Below the pieces are notes generated by a model, which ran no database searches, was not told the DNA's origin, and worked only from the letters and a program-made list of their open reading frames with translations. A stretch of DNA of 45,933 nucleotides from Minisyncoccota bacterium (lineage in GTDB: Bacteria; Patescibacteriota; Minisyncoccia; Phycocordibacterales; UBA9973), in the NCBI GenBank assembly GCA_017991915.1, contig JAGOPQ010000003.1:1-45933 (forward strand). The letters are read 5' to 3'. Position 1 is the first letter of the stretch. Each line of letters opens with the position of its first letter. Of this stretch, positions 31,759 to 41,571 are shown piece by piece. Both the position numbers and the translations under genes were made by a program.

Positions 31759-33522
31759 ATGGAAAAGGAAGAGAAAAATGCGAAATTAAGTCATATGCGG
31801 CACACCCTAGCCCACCTTCTGGCCGCCTCTGTGGGAGAAATCTATAAATGGGACAATGTAAAACTGACCCTGGGGCCAGCAGTGGCACACGGCTTTTATT
31901 ATGATATCGATTTCTTAGGCGCACATATCAACGACGAGGATTTAAAGAAGATTGAAAAAGTAATGAAGAAGAACCTCGCCAAGTGGACTGAGTGGGAGGC
32001 CAAAGAAGTCAGCAAAGATGAGGCTCTGAAATTCTTCAAGAATGAATACAAAGCCGAACTCATAAATGAAATCGTAGAACGCGGAGAAAAGATAACTACA
32101 TATTCATGTGGTGGTTTTACTGATCTATGCCGTGGTGGACATACCGAAAACCCAGCCAAGGAAATAAATCCAGATGCCTTTAAACTTGACCGAGTAGCTG
32201 GTGCCTACTGGCGTGGAGATGAGAAGAATAAAATGCTTACTCGTATCTATGGACTCGCTTTTGAAACCAAAGATGAACTAGATGCCTATGTACACCAAAA
32301 AGAGGAAGCTGAAAAAAGAGACCACCGCGAGCTAGGAAAAAAACTTGAACTCTTTACATTTGATGAGGAAATCGGTAGAGGTCTCCCTATCTGGTTACCG
32401 AAAGGAAATATAATAAAAGAAGAGCTAGAAAATTGGGCAAAAGAAACTGAAACTAAATGGAATTACCAGAGAGTTACCACACCTGTAATTACTAAAGAGA
32501 GTTTGTTCTATACATCTGGACACTTACCTCTTTATAAAGAAAGTATGTATGCCCCTATTACCATTGAAGAGGAAAATTACTACATCAAACCGATGAATTG
32601 CCCTCTTCATCATAAAATCTTCTCAGCACTCCCACGAACCTATAAAGAGCTCCCATTGCGCCTAGCAGAATACGGCTGGTGTCATAGATATGAAGACTCT
32701 GGTAGTTTGTTTGGCCTTATGCGCGTACGAGGCATGCAAATGAATGACGCTCATATATACACAACAGAGGAACAAGCTATTCAGGAATTCGTAGATGTAA
32801 TAAAACTACACGAATATTATTACAAAATCTTGGGTATAGAAAAATATGAAATGGAGCTTGCCCTACGCGATCCAAAGAAAATGGATAAATACCATGGAGA
32901 GGAAGCCGATTGGAAGAAAGCTGAAGAAATGACAATGAAAGCCATGGAGCTCTCTGGTGTGCCTTACAAAGTTGCTCACGAAGGAGCAGCATTTTACGGA
33001 CCTAAAATGGACTTCCAGATTTATTCTTCGATAGGTAGAATGTTCTCAGCTTCTACCAACCAGCTGGATCTATACATGGGAAAAAGATTCAACCTGGAAT
33101 ATATGGATAAGGACGGAAAGAAAAAGACACCTTTCATTATCCACCGCGCACCACTTGGCACCCATGAAAGATTTATTGGATTCTTGATTGAACATTTTGC
33201 TGGAAACTTCCCTCTCTGGCTCTCACCAGTGCAAGTGAAAGTTATTCCTGTACGCGAACAACACAACGCCTACGCCAAAGAAATTTCCGACATGTTAAAA
33301 GAAAAAAACATTCGTGTAGAATTTGATGATAGAGATGCAAACCTCGGCACCAAGGTTCGTGAAGCTAAAAATCACAAAACACCTTACTGGGTAGTCATCG
33401 GCGACAAAGAAGTAGAAGCTAGCGCTGTCACGCTAGAGTCTCGCGACGCTGGCCAACTCGGTCAAATCTCAAAAGAAGAACTCGTAAACAAGTTAGTCGA
33501 AGAAATAAAGACTAAGCAATAA
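31759..33522 (+). CDS. thrS: threonyl-tRNA synthetase lacking the TGS domain
   Basis: 587 residues. The protein opens directly in the editing domain, with HxxxH (His15, His19) and CxxxH (Cys124, His128), which clears Ser-tRNA-Thr. The class II core follows: MNCPLHH with the zinc cysteine, motif 2 (WCHRYEDSGSLFG then MRVRGMQ), HRAPLGTHERF, and the C-terminal anticodon-binding domain. The N-terminal TGS domain of about 60 residues found in most bacterial enzymes is absent. The start at 31759 is set by the promoter. The cognate tRNA-Thr gene lies elsewhere in the window. Confidence 0.95.
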   Translation: MEKEEKNAKLSHMRHTLAHLLAASVGEIYKWDNVKLTLGPAVAHGFYYDIDFLGAHINDEDLKKIEKVMKKNLAKWTEWEAKEVSKDEALKFFKNEYKAELINEIVERGEKITTYSCGGFTDLCRGGHTENPAKEINPDAFKLDRVAGAYWRGDEKNKMLTRIYGLAFETKDELDAYVHQKEEAEKRDHRELGKKLELFTFDEEIGRGLPIWLPKGNIIKEELENWAKETETKWNYQRVTTPVITKESLFYTSGHLPLYKESMYAPITIEEENYYIKPMNCPLHHKIFSALPRTYKELPLRLAEYGWCHRYEDSGSLFGLMRVRGMQMNDAHIYTTEEQAIQEFVDVIKLHEYYYKILGIEKYEMELALRDPKKMDKYHGEEADWKKAEEMTMKAMELSGVPYKVAHEGAAFYGPKMDFQIYSSIGRMFSASTNQLDLYMGKRFNLEYMDKDGKKKTPFIIHRAPLGTHERFIGFLIEHFAGNFPLWLSPVQVKVIPVREQHNAYAKEISDMLKEKNIRVEFDDRDANLGTKVREAKNHKTPYWVVIGDKEVEASAVTLESRDAGQLGQISKEELVNKLVEEIKTKQ

Positions 33523-33523
33523 T

Positions 33524-33979
33524 CTATAAATAAACTATTTTTATCCCAAGCTCTATGGCCTTTGCGTGCTCCTTGGTGGCTCCGTTGGACGTCTGCCAGT
33601 TGGGCATGAAGTACATAGCAGAAACAAGCCCTGAGTTAAATATTGGCCAATAAAAGTCTGTTAAGATTCTCTCTAGATGGTCGTCACTCGGATCAAGGGT
33701 CTTGAGTGTTTGCATCGGCTCTTCATATGGCATTTGGTCAAAGATGCTGAAACCTTGATCTTGAAGTTTCTTTATTGTTTCATTGAAAGCATTCAGGTTG
33801 GCTTCGATAGTGCCAAGTCCGCCAGTAGCTATGGGTCCGCACACCTGAATGATGGGCTTCGGTTGTCTAGCTATTACACGCTCGGCTATAATATATAAAT
33901 CCTTGAAAGATTTTACATTCGCGAGATCTTCCCAGTCTTTGGGTTCCCAATATTTTTTTGTGATTTCACTAAATTCCAT
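33524..33979 (-). CDS. DUF4406 / nucleoside deoxyribosyltransferase-like protein
   Basis: 151 residues. The signature VCGPIATGG, then FNETIKKLQDQGFSIFDQ, and near the C-terminus MPNWQTSNGATKEHAKAIELG match the DUF4406 group of the nucleoside 2-deoxyribosyltransferase-like fold. Members are often encoded by phages or near nucleotide-metabolism genes, and act on or bind nucleotides; the exact substrate is unknown. It is convergent with thrS, whose stop lies one base away, and 2 bases beyond the membrane gene in the gyrB transcript. Confidence 0.75.
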   Translation of the reverse strand: MEFSEITKKYWEPKDWEDLANVKSFKDLYIIAERVIARQPKPIIQVCGPIATGGLGTIEANLNAFNETIKKLQDQGFSIFDQMPYEEPMQTLKTLDPSDDHLERILTDFYWPIFNSGLVSAMYFMPNWQTSNGATKEHAKAIELGIKIVYL

Positions 33980-33981
33980 TT

Positions 33982-34362
33982 CTAATACAAAACAGAGGGA
34001 ATTGCGATGCTTCCCTTACAATCCCCATAATCAGGTGGCATATTCCCAAAAAGATAAAATAGGAAAACGAACAGCATGGCGAGTAGTAGGAAAAAAGTGA
34101 GTTGGTATTTAGGAAAAATAAATTTTTGTCCTGCCTCTAAATTTAATAGTCTTATTGAATTTATTACTAAAATAAGTCCTAGACAAAAGAAAAAAGTTAC
34201 AACCACAAGGAGTTGCTTAACTTCATTTAAATTTGTACATGGAATACCAAGAAAAATACCATTAGTTAAATACCGAAAATAAATAAAACCGGTAGCAATT
34301 ATCAAGACAGCACCAAGGGTAGTTAAAATAATACCTAAAGTTTTGTGAGTGGATTTTTCCAT
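33982..34362 (-). CDS. small membrane protein of unknown function
   Basis: 126 residues from the ATG at 34362, which begins one base after the gyrB stop; an upstream ATG at 34374 would overlap gyrB. Three membrane segments are likely (about 8-28, 45-66, 84-105). A short extracytoplasmic C-terminus contains DYGDCKGS, and there is a cysteine in the first loop (GIPCTNLN). I do not recognise the family. It is probably translated from the gyrB message. Confidence 0.7.
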   Translation of the reverse strand: MEKSTHKTLGIILTTLGAVLIIATGFIYFRYLTNGIFLGIPCTNLNEVKQLLVVVTFFFCLGLILVINSIRLLNLEAGQKFIFPKYQLTFFLLLAMLFVFLFYLFGNMPPDYGDCKGSIAIPSVLY

Positions 34363-34363
34363 A

Positions 34364-36439
<2,076 letters not shown>

Positions 36440-36449
36440 TTATGGGTCT

Positions 36450-36478
36450 ATTATACTAAAAATATATAGCAACTACAA
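36450..36478 (-). promoter_or_regulatory. gyrB promoter, very short leader
   Basis: Minus strand: -35 TTGTAG (36473-36478), 17 bases, -10 TATAAT (36450-36455), 11 bases before the ATG at 36439. Confidence 0.65.
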
Positions 36479-36538
36479 GCTAAAAAAGTATAATTTGCTT
36501 ATTAAAAAACACTCTTCGGATTGTGTAAAACGAGCGAT

Positions 36539-36570
36539 GGGGGCCATGCGAAATAATCGCAAAAGCCCCC
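36539..36570 (-). terminator. terminator of unit C4
   Basis: Outer stem GGGGGC (36539-36544) with GCCCCC (36565-36570) and inner stem GCGA/TCGC, the same nested design as the C1 terminator. On the minus strand CATCGCTCGTTTTAC follows, a weak T run. Confidence 0.65.
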
Positions 36571-36584
36571 GTTGATGATATTGC

Positions 36585-36770
36585 TCAGCAGGTATTGCTA
36601 CCGACCTTACGCACGTATGCCTTGAACTCCTCGAGGTCCTTGAACTCTTCTGGAATGACCAGCACTTCGCTGGTTCCAGGCTTCTCGCTTGGTGACTGAC
36701 TGCACGTATGCGGCAGCTCAGGATCATACTCCCTCCCACACTTCGTGCAAATTCTAGTAGGACTACACAT
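36585..36770 (-). CDS. small zinc-knuckle-like protein, G+C-rich (unit C4)
   Basis: 61 residues from the ATG at 36770 (MCSPTRICTKCGREY). The cluster CTKC followed by HTC could bind zinc; the rest contains LVIPEEFKDLEEFKAYVRKVG, probably one helix, and a final Cys. The family is unknown to me. The start is favoured by a G-rich stretch GGGGGTGGGGG directly upstream that can serve as a Shine-Dalgarno site; the frame itself extends upstream to 36830. The unit lies between gyrB and C5. Confidence 0.65.
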   Translation of the reverse strand: MCSPTRICTKCGREYDPELPHTCSQSPSEKPGTSEVLVIPEEFKDLEEFKAYVRKVGSNTC

Positions 36771-36785
36771 CCCCCACCCCCGAGT

Positions 36786-36962
36786 AGTAAAAGTAAAGAA
36801 CAATTGTCCTCGCCTAAACGAGAACACCAACTTCTGGGATAGAAAGCTGGTGTTTGGTTTGTAATTTATGTTTGGATTTTATTACAATGCAAAAATCAGC
36901 CTTCTATGTTGGAGGCTGGAACAACAAACTGAATTGAAAAATTTTGCATTGCTTATGTTCAC
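36786..36962 (-). ncRNA. structured leader of C4 or independent small RNA
   Basis: A promoter at 36969-36996 predicts an RNA starting about 36962. It would fold into an outer stem CAATGCAAAA/TTTTGCATTG (36885-36894 with 36942-36951) around a hairpin CAGCCTTC/GGAGGCTG (36897-36904 with 36911-36918), then an 11-pair hairpin (36823-36833 with 36844-36854, one G-U), then a short CTCG/CGAG hairpin before the C4 start. No terminator is visible before C4, so a long 5' leader is more likely than a free RNA. Confidence 0.5.
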
Positions 36963-36968
36963 TTTTTT

Positions 36969-36996
36969 ATTATATTATTTTCGTATAAAAAGGCAA
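36969..36996 (-). promoter_or_regulatory. promoter upstream of unit C4
   Basis: Minus strand: -35 TTGCCT (36991-36996), 16 bases, -10 TATAAT (36969-36974). The -35 is part of the T-rich tail of the C5 terminator, as seen at rpsP after C2. Confidence 0.6.
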
Positions 36997-36997
36997 T

Positions 36998-37027
36998 GGG
37001 AGGAGCTGCGCGATGGCAACCCCTCCC
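36998..37027 (-). terminator. terminator of unit C5
   Basis: In the minus-strand RNA GGGAGGGGUUGC pairs with GCAGCUCCUCCC (12 pairs including G-U) around CAUCGC. ATTGCCTTTTTATA follows. Confidence 0.75.
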
Positions 37028-37039
37028 GTCTCACCGATG

Positions 37040-37288
37040 TCAGGTATAGAGCGCTCCACCGCCCTTCGGGTGGTGGTCGTCGAGTCCGGTGAGAGGATTC
37101 GACGGTGCATCTTCAGGCGACGGAGTCGTCTGATCGGGGGCCTTCTTGGCCGCTTCGTGCCGTTTGATCGTTGCACGCACATCAGCCTGAACAGCAGGAT
37201 CAGCCTGCCGCCTTGCTTCTTCCCTTGCTTCAATTGCGCGAGAGAGAGCCCTGAGATTTTCTGGATCCAACGGATTGAGACTCCCCAT
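37040..37288 (-). CDS. small hydrophilic protein, G+C-rich (unit C5)
   Basis: 82 residues from the ATG at 37288 (a GTG two codons upstream is possible). An Ala-, Arg- and Glu-rich helix (LRALSRAIEAREEARRQ) is followed by a Pro/Ser/Asp-rich, probably disordered half. No membrane segment, and I recognise no family. GGGGGT lies at Shine-Dalgarno distance. The sequence just upstream (CTACTCTCGGGGGTAGTGG) closely resembles that of C4. The base composition is far more G+C-rich than that of pheT next to it. Confidence 0.65.
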   Translation of the reverse strand: MGSLNPLDPENLRALSRAIEAREEARRQADPAVQADVRATIKRHEAAKKAPDQTTPSPEDAPSNPLTGLDDHHPKGGGALYT

Positions 37289-37342
37289 AACCACTACCCC
37301 CGAGAGTAGGTGTACGTGTGCTGCGCGAAATTGCAGTATATT

Positions 37343-37372
37343 TTTATATCATATTTTTAATATATTTGTAAA
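37343..37372 (-). promoter_or_regulatory. promoter of unit C5
   Basis: Minus strand: -35 TTTACA (37367-37372), 18 bases, extended -10 TGA-TATAAA (hexamer 37343-37348). The leader of about 50 bases includes a short CTGC/GCAG hairpin. Confidence 0.6.
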
Positions 37373-37383
37373 TAGAAATTTAT

Positions 37384-39195
37384 TTATCTAACCTGCCAAC
37401 CATCATGAGCTTTTATTTTTTCAGCAATCTTTTCCATGACGGGATTGATCTCTAGGTCAGTGAGTGTACGTTCATTAGATTGAAAAACTGTTCGAAAAGC
37501 ATAAGAAATCTTGCCATCTTTTTTAAATTCATCAAAAAGCTCTGGGCCACGAACAACCAAACTACCTGCATTTTCCTTTATAACTTCGAGCACTTGGTTG
37601 CTTGGAACTGTATCAGGCACCCAGACTGATATATCACGAGCTATAAATGGAAACGGTGACCATGCTTGGAAAAAAGCAGTATGAGCCGAGCTTGTGTGCT
37701 TTTGCGAAGGAGTGGCTGAGCTTTGCTCAGAACCGAGCGACTGAGTAAAAGCATCAGGCGAGGCAAACTTACTTAATTCAACTTCTATTATTTTATTCTT
37801 TTCATTATAGGCCACATGTATTTCTTCACCGTTTTTGCCAAAAACTGTTCCAATTTCAAATATCTTAACTTCTTTTAGTCCAAGTAGTGGTGAATTTATT
37901 TTATTAAGCTTTAAGCTCTCGGTGAGTCCATCTGTCAGGTTTGTACGCAAAAATTTCTTATCGGAAGCACTCTCCAGTACTCCAACTTCTCCAGAACTAG
38001 AAAAAGCATAGGTCATAACTTCATTGTATCCCTCATCAAGCAATTTATTTCTAGCCCAAACCATCTTGGCGTATGCTTCACTTACTTTTGGCTGGAAAGA
38101 AACTTTTGGTACTTCAGTTTTTAACTTGTCATAACCCAACACTCGGCCGACTTCTTCAGCGATGTCTTCTTCTATTTCTAGGTCTAGACGAAGTGGAGGC
38201 ACGGTTATTGTAAACACCCCATCTTGATATACGTATTCGAATACGTATCTCTTTAAAACATCTTCTACCTCTTCCAAGGACATTTCTCGCCCCAAAATTT
38301 TAGATACCCTCTCGATGGAGAATGAGAGTTTTCGTGTATCTGGTTTTTGCGGGTATACATCTACCACTTCTTCGAACTCAGTAGCCCCGTATTCTGCGAT
38401 GAGAGCACTGGTCTCCAGCATGGCGAATTCACAAAGAGTTGCCGACAAGTCATTCTCAAATCTCTTAGCGGCGTCAGTAAAAATATTTATGCCCTTGGCA
38501 GTCTTGCGCACACTTGCGGGACCAAAGTTCGCCACCTCAATCACAATATTTTTTGTATTGGCATCTACTTCGGCAATCTTGCCACCCTTTACCCCAGCGA
38601 TGGCTAGGACATTTTTCTCATCCGCTATAACAAGGTTAGAGAATTTTAATTTAACTTGTTTGTTGTCTAAGGTAGTTATCTCTTCCCCATCAACCGCATC
38701 TCTGACTATGATGGCTCCAGATAATTTATCTAGATCAAAACAATGGATCGGCTGTCCACAGTCATACATGACGATATTTGCAGCATCTACTACGTTGTTG
38801 ATACTTCTCTGCCCAATAGATTCCAAGTGCTTTACCACCCACTCTGGTGATGGACCAACTTTTACATTTCGCACTATGCGCCCCATATAGCGCCGACATT
38901 TATCTGAATTTATTTCTATTTTTAAACCAGTTGGCTTGGCTTCCGGAACTTTATATAGCGGAGTCGGATCAAGATATTTAATTTGCAGTAAAGAAGAAAT
39001 TTCCTTGGCAATGCCTTGGTGAGATAGTAGGTCGTGAGCACGGTTTGGTAAAATTTTTATATCAAAAATAGTATCATCACCAATTTTATCTACACTCTCC
39101 ACCTCTGTAACATGATAAGTAAAAAGATCAGCAAGTTTTTGAGGCTCTGGTGCGTCTGGGATATAAGATTTTAACCAACTATAAGAAACTTTCAT
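37384..39195 (-). CDS. pheT: phenylalanyl-tRNA synthetase beta subunit, lacking the OB-fold domain
   Basis: 603 residues against about 800 usually. MKVSYSWLKSYIPDAPEP and LLTYHVTEVE-like N-terminal elements run straight into FDIKILPNRAHDLLSHQGIAKE; the EMAP/OB tRNA-binding domain of about 110 residues that is normally inserted there is missing. The B3/B4 editing domain (NNVVDAANIVMYDCGQPIHCFD split over motifs), the B5 domain, the catalytic-like core and the C-terminal FDX-ACB domain (PFIARDISVWV) remain. A palindromic element encodes a Ser/Thr/Gln-rich insert just before that last domain. It is the third gene of pheS-kinase-pheT. Confidence 0.94.
   Translation of the reverse strand: MKVSYSWLKSYIPDAPEPQKLADLFTYHVTEVESVDKIGDDTIFDIKILPNRAHDLLSHQGIAKEISSLLQIKYLDPTPLYKVPEAKPTGLKIEINSDKCRRYMGRIVRNVKVGPSPEWVVKHLESIGQRSINNVVDAANIVMYDCGQPIHCFDLDKLSGAIIVRDAVDGEEITTLDNKQVKLKFSNLVIADEKNVLAIAGVKGGKIAEVDANTKNIVIEVANFGPASVRKTAKGINIFTDAAKRFENDLSATLCEFAMLETSALIAEYGATEFEEVVDVYPQKPDTRKLSFSIERVSKILGREMSLEEVEDVLKRYVFEYVYQDGVFTITVPPLRLDLEIEEDIAEEVGRVLGYDKLKTEVPKVSFQPKVSEAYAKMVWARNKLLDEGYNEVMTYAFSSSGEVGVLESASDKKFLRTNLTDGLTESLKLNKINSPLLGLKEVKIFEIGTVFGKNGEEIHVAYNEKNKIIEVELSKFASPDAFTQSLGSEQSSATPSQKHTSSAHTAFFQAWSPFPFIARDISVWVPDTVPSNQVLEVIKENAGSLVVRGPELFDEFKKDGKISYAFRTVFQSNERTLTDLEINPVMEKIAEKIKAHDGWQVR
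37697..37753. repeat. palindromic element inside pheT
   Basis: 57 bases, that is 19 codons. Outer arms TGCTTTT (37697-37703) and AAAAGCA (37747-37753), inner perfect hairpin CTGAGC-TTT-GCTCAG (37716-37730), with partial pairing between. It encodes the low-complexity region around SLGSEQSSATPSQKH, and it keeps the frame. Confidence 0.65.
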
Positions 39196-39198
39196 AAA

Positions 39199-39732
39199 TT
39201 AAATATTTTTTAATTCCTTTAATATAAGGCTGGCGATCTGTTCCGAACTCATTTTTTCTGAATCAAAAATAGTCGCATCTTTAGACTTATGTTTCATGTA
39301 TAAACCATAATTCCTTTTTACTCTTGCCTTACTAATTTTGGGCTTTCCTAAAAGTTCAGTTCTTTGTGCAACTCTCAGCTGTACAACAGGCTCAGAAGCA
39401 TGTAATTGATAAAGAAAATATCTTGCTCCGTATTTTTTTGCCATTTTCTTGAAAGAAATTGCTCGTTCCTTTGTCATTGGCTCATCGTAAATAACACTTA
39501 TTCCCTGCTTCAAGTATTCCTGTGTCATTGCTATTGCTACATTTCTACTTATCTCATTATCTGTGGGATTTCTTTTAAAATCTGAAATATAACGCTTTAC
39601 TTTATCGAGACCAGTATGAGCCGTACGTTTAAGTTTAGCATGGAGGATTTTAGACAGAGTTGTCTTGCCGGCTCCTGTTGGTCCATTTATTATCATTAAA
39701 AATAATTTTTTGTTTTTGAGTTTGTCCTTCAT
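39199..39732 (-). CDS. P-loop kinase-like ATPase between pheS and pheT
   Basis: 177 residues. Walker A GPTGAGKTTLSK near the N-terminus, then DEPMTKERAISFKKMAKKYG and a lid-like arginine region (LRVAQRTELLGKPK). It resembles small AAA_33/zeta-toxin-type kinases that phosphorylate small molecules, nucleotides or RNA ends; the substrate cannot be told. It begins one base after pheS and ends 3 bases before pheT, splitting a gene pair that is normally contiguous and whose products form one enzyme. No antitoxin gene is adjacent, so a toxin role is not supported. Confidence 0.8.
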   Translation of the reverse strand: MKDKLKNKKLFLMIINGPTGAGKTTLSKILHAKLKRTAHTGLDKVKRYISDFKRNPTDNEISRNVAIAMTQEYLKQGISVIYDEPMTKERAISFKKMAKKYGARYFLYQLHASEPVVQLRVAQRTELLGKPKISKARVKRNYGLYMKHKSKDATIFDSEKMSSEQIASLILKELKNI

Positions 39733-39733
39733 A

Positions 39734-40432
39734 TTAGAATTGATTTAATCTCAAATCACCTTGATAAAAAAGACGGACGTCTGGAATCCCCCATTTAATC
39801 ATGGCGATACGATCGAGCCCACCACCGAAAGCAAAACCTTGAAACTTTTTAGAATCCAAGCCAATATTTTTTATGACATTTGGGTGTAGCATCCCCGCCC
39901 CCATCATCTCTAGCCAGCGCCCCTTGAATTTAGCGAAGACTTCGATGGACGGCTCAGTAAATGGGAAGAAACTAGGACGAAATTCTATTTCAATTTCTTC
40001 ACCCAACATTTTTTTATAGAAATGAGTCAATACTCCTTTCAAATCAGACAAGGAAATATTCTCTCCAACCATGGTTCCATCAATCTGATGAAACTGCATT
40101 TCGTGTGTAGCGTCTGTAGCTTCATTACGAAAAACTTTACCAATAGAAATAAAAGCACAAGGAAGTCTGCCATCCTTGCCAGCTTGCTCTACTGCGCGTG
40201 CGGTGACATTTGTTGTATGAGTGCGTAAAACATTCCCTGGCTTATCCTTTATCCAGAAAGTATCCTGCATGTCGCGCGCTGGGTGATCCTTGGAGACATT
40301 TAAAACGTCAAAGTTGTACCATTCACTCTCCTGCTCGGGCCCAAGCGCAATTTCAAAGCCCAGATCCGCAAAAGCTTGATAGGCCTGATTGGCTAAAATA
40401 GATAATGGATGTTCACTTCCTCGGTTTTCCAT
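39734..40432 (-). CDS. pheS: phenylalanyl-tRNA synthetase alpha subunit, lacking the N-terminal coiled coil
   Basis: 232 residues instead of about 330-350. The protein starts directly at the catalytic domain (HPLSILANQAYQAFADLGFE), with motif 2 (ISIGKVFRNEATDATHEMQFHQIDG split in two) and motif 3 (FAFGGGLDRIAMIKWGIPDVR). The N-terminal coiled-coil arm that contacts the tRNA body in other bacteria is absent. A -10 hexamer ends 7 bases before the ATG at 40432, so a longer N-terminus is not hidden upstream. Confidence 0.95.
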   Translation of the reverse strand: MENRGSEHPLSILANQAYQAFADLGFEIALGPEQESEWYNFDVLNVSKDHPARDMQDTFWIKDKPGNVLRTHTTNVTARAVEQAGKDGRLPCAFISIGKVFRNEATDATHEMQFHQIDGTMVGENISLSDLKGVLTHFYKKMLGEEIEIEFRPSFFPFTEPSIEVFAKFKGRWLEMMGAGMLHPNVIKNIGLDSKKFQGFAFGGGLDRIAMIKWGIPDVRLFYQGDLRLNQF

Positions 40433-40438
40433 TCCTGA

Positions 40439-40447
40439 AATATAACA
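40439..40447 (-). promoter_or_regulatory. pheS promoter, leaderless type
   Basis: Minus strand extended -10 TGT-TATATT (hexamer 40439-40444), 7 bases before the ATG. No clear -35. Confidence 0.6.
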
Positions 40448-40472
40448 CAGAAATTACCCAAAATCTATGTTT

Positions 40473-41507
40473 TTATGAATGCACTTTTAGTCTTTTGTAG
40501 TGCTTTTTATATTGATGAGGATGTTTTTGTTTTTCTGCCCCGACGAAAAATTTATTCAACTTTCTGGGAAACTTGTCACAAACATGACAAACCTTGGAAC
40601 AATAGCCGTGCAACTTTGCCTGACACTGCTCACAACAAATAAACAACACGTGGCAAGATTGATTTTTGCAATGCACATAATCATCGCACTTTACCTTTTC
40701 ACACACCTGACAGTCTGAAATAGTTTCGTCTCCAACCTTCTCCCCCAATCTTTCATCGAAAACAAAGTTTTTACCTTTAAATTTATTTTGTAGACCTTTG
40801 GCTTTGACCTGATGTGCGTAATCAATAATCCCACCCTTGATGTGCTTCACATTTTTAAAACCATTGTGTTTCATCCAAGCTGAAGCTTTCTCGCAACGAA
40901 TACCGCCAGTACAATACAAGAGAACTTCTTCATCCTTTTTATCTTTGAACATATCGTGCACCTTGGCTAGCTGTTCACGAAAAGTATCTACATTCATTAT
41001 CTTGGCACCCTGAAAATGCCCGATAGCTGCTTCGTACATATTACGCATATCTATCACCGTCACTCCGCGATCAATCATGTCGTTCACATCTTCCGCTACT
41101 GCATACTCACCAGTGTTTGCTGGATCAAAGGTAGAGTCGTCCAACCCATCCGCCACTATCTTGGCTCTGACTTTGACGATCAGTTTTATAAAACTAGAAG
41201 TTCCTTTTTCTTCTACGGCAACTTTATATGGAACACCAGTGAATTCTTTTATTCCTTGGACCAAGGCATCAAAGGCCTGCCAATTCGGCTCTGGCACATT
41301 CATCTGTGCATTTATACCTTCATGAGCTATATAAATACGTCCCAAACATTTCAATTCGGAAAACTTATCAAAAAGAAAATCTCTCATGGCTTTGGGGTCA
41401 GAAATTTTCACATATTTATAGAAAGACACTGTTTTTCGAGAAAAATTTTCCTTAGCCAGTTCTTGTAAAAGTTCTTCCTTGGATTTTGTATTAACCCTTT
41501 TATACAT
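40473..41507 (-). CDS. trhO: tRNA uridine(34) hydroxylase, rhodanese family
   Basis: 344 residues. An N-terminal acylphosphatase-like domain (HEGINAQMNVPE) is followed by a rhodanese domain with the active-site loop LYCTGGIRCEKAS (Cys199), and a C-terminal cysteine-rich region (CQVC, CC, CSKVCHVC) that may bind zinc. TrhO/YceA introduces the 5-hydroxyl group on U34 of certain tRNAs using oxygen. Length is normal. The gene is monocistronic; a -10 lies 7 bases before its ATG, and a divergent small gene shares the promoter region. Confidence 0.93.
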   Translation of the reverse strand: MYKRVNTKSKEELLQELAKENFSRKTVSFYKYVKISDPKAMRDFLFDKFSELKCLGRIYIAHEGINAQMNVPEPNWQAFDALVQGIKEFTGVPYKVAVEEKGTSSFIKLIVKVRAKIVADGLDDSTFDPANTGEYAVAEDVNDMIDRGVTVIDMRNMYEAAIGHFQGAKIMNVDTFREQLAKVHDMFKDKKDEEVLLYCTGGIRCEKASAWMKHNGFKNVKHIKGGIIDYAHQVKAKGLQNKFKGKNFVFDERLGEKVGDETISDCQVCEKVKCDDYVHCKNQSCHVLFICCEQCQAKLHGYCSKVCHVCDKFPRKLNKFFVGAEKQKHPHQYKKHYKRLKVHS

Positions 41508-41513
41508 ATGGTT

Positions 41514-41542
41514 ATCTTAGCCAGAAAAAGGAAATTTTACAA
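41514..41542 (-). promoter_or_regulatory. trhO promoter, leaderless type
   Basis: Minus strand: -35 TTGTAA (41537-41542), 17 bases, -10 TAAGAT (41514-41519), 7 bases before the ATG at 41507. The -10 is the same as at proS. Confidence 0.65.
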
Positions 41543-41565
41543 GCCAAAAAATATTATGTTAAACT
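41536..41565 (+). promoter_or_regulatory. promoter of the 31-residue peptide gene, leaderless type
   Basis: -35 TTTACA (41536-41541), 18 bases, extended -10 TGT-TAAACT (hexamer 41560-41565), 7 bases before GTG at 41572. Its -35 overlaps that of the divergent trhO promoter. Confidence 0.55.
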
Positions 41566-41571
41566 TGAGAA

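Noticed and set aside
39199-39732. Zeta-type toxin of a toxin-antitoxin pair
   Set aside because: No small partner gene is adjacent; pheS and pheT lie 1 and 3 bases away.
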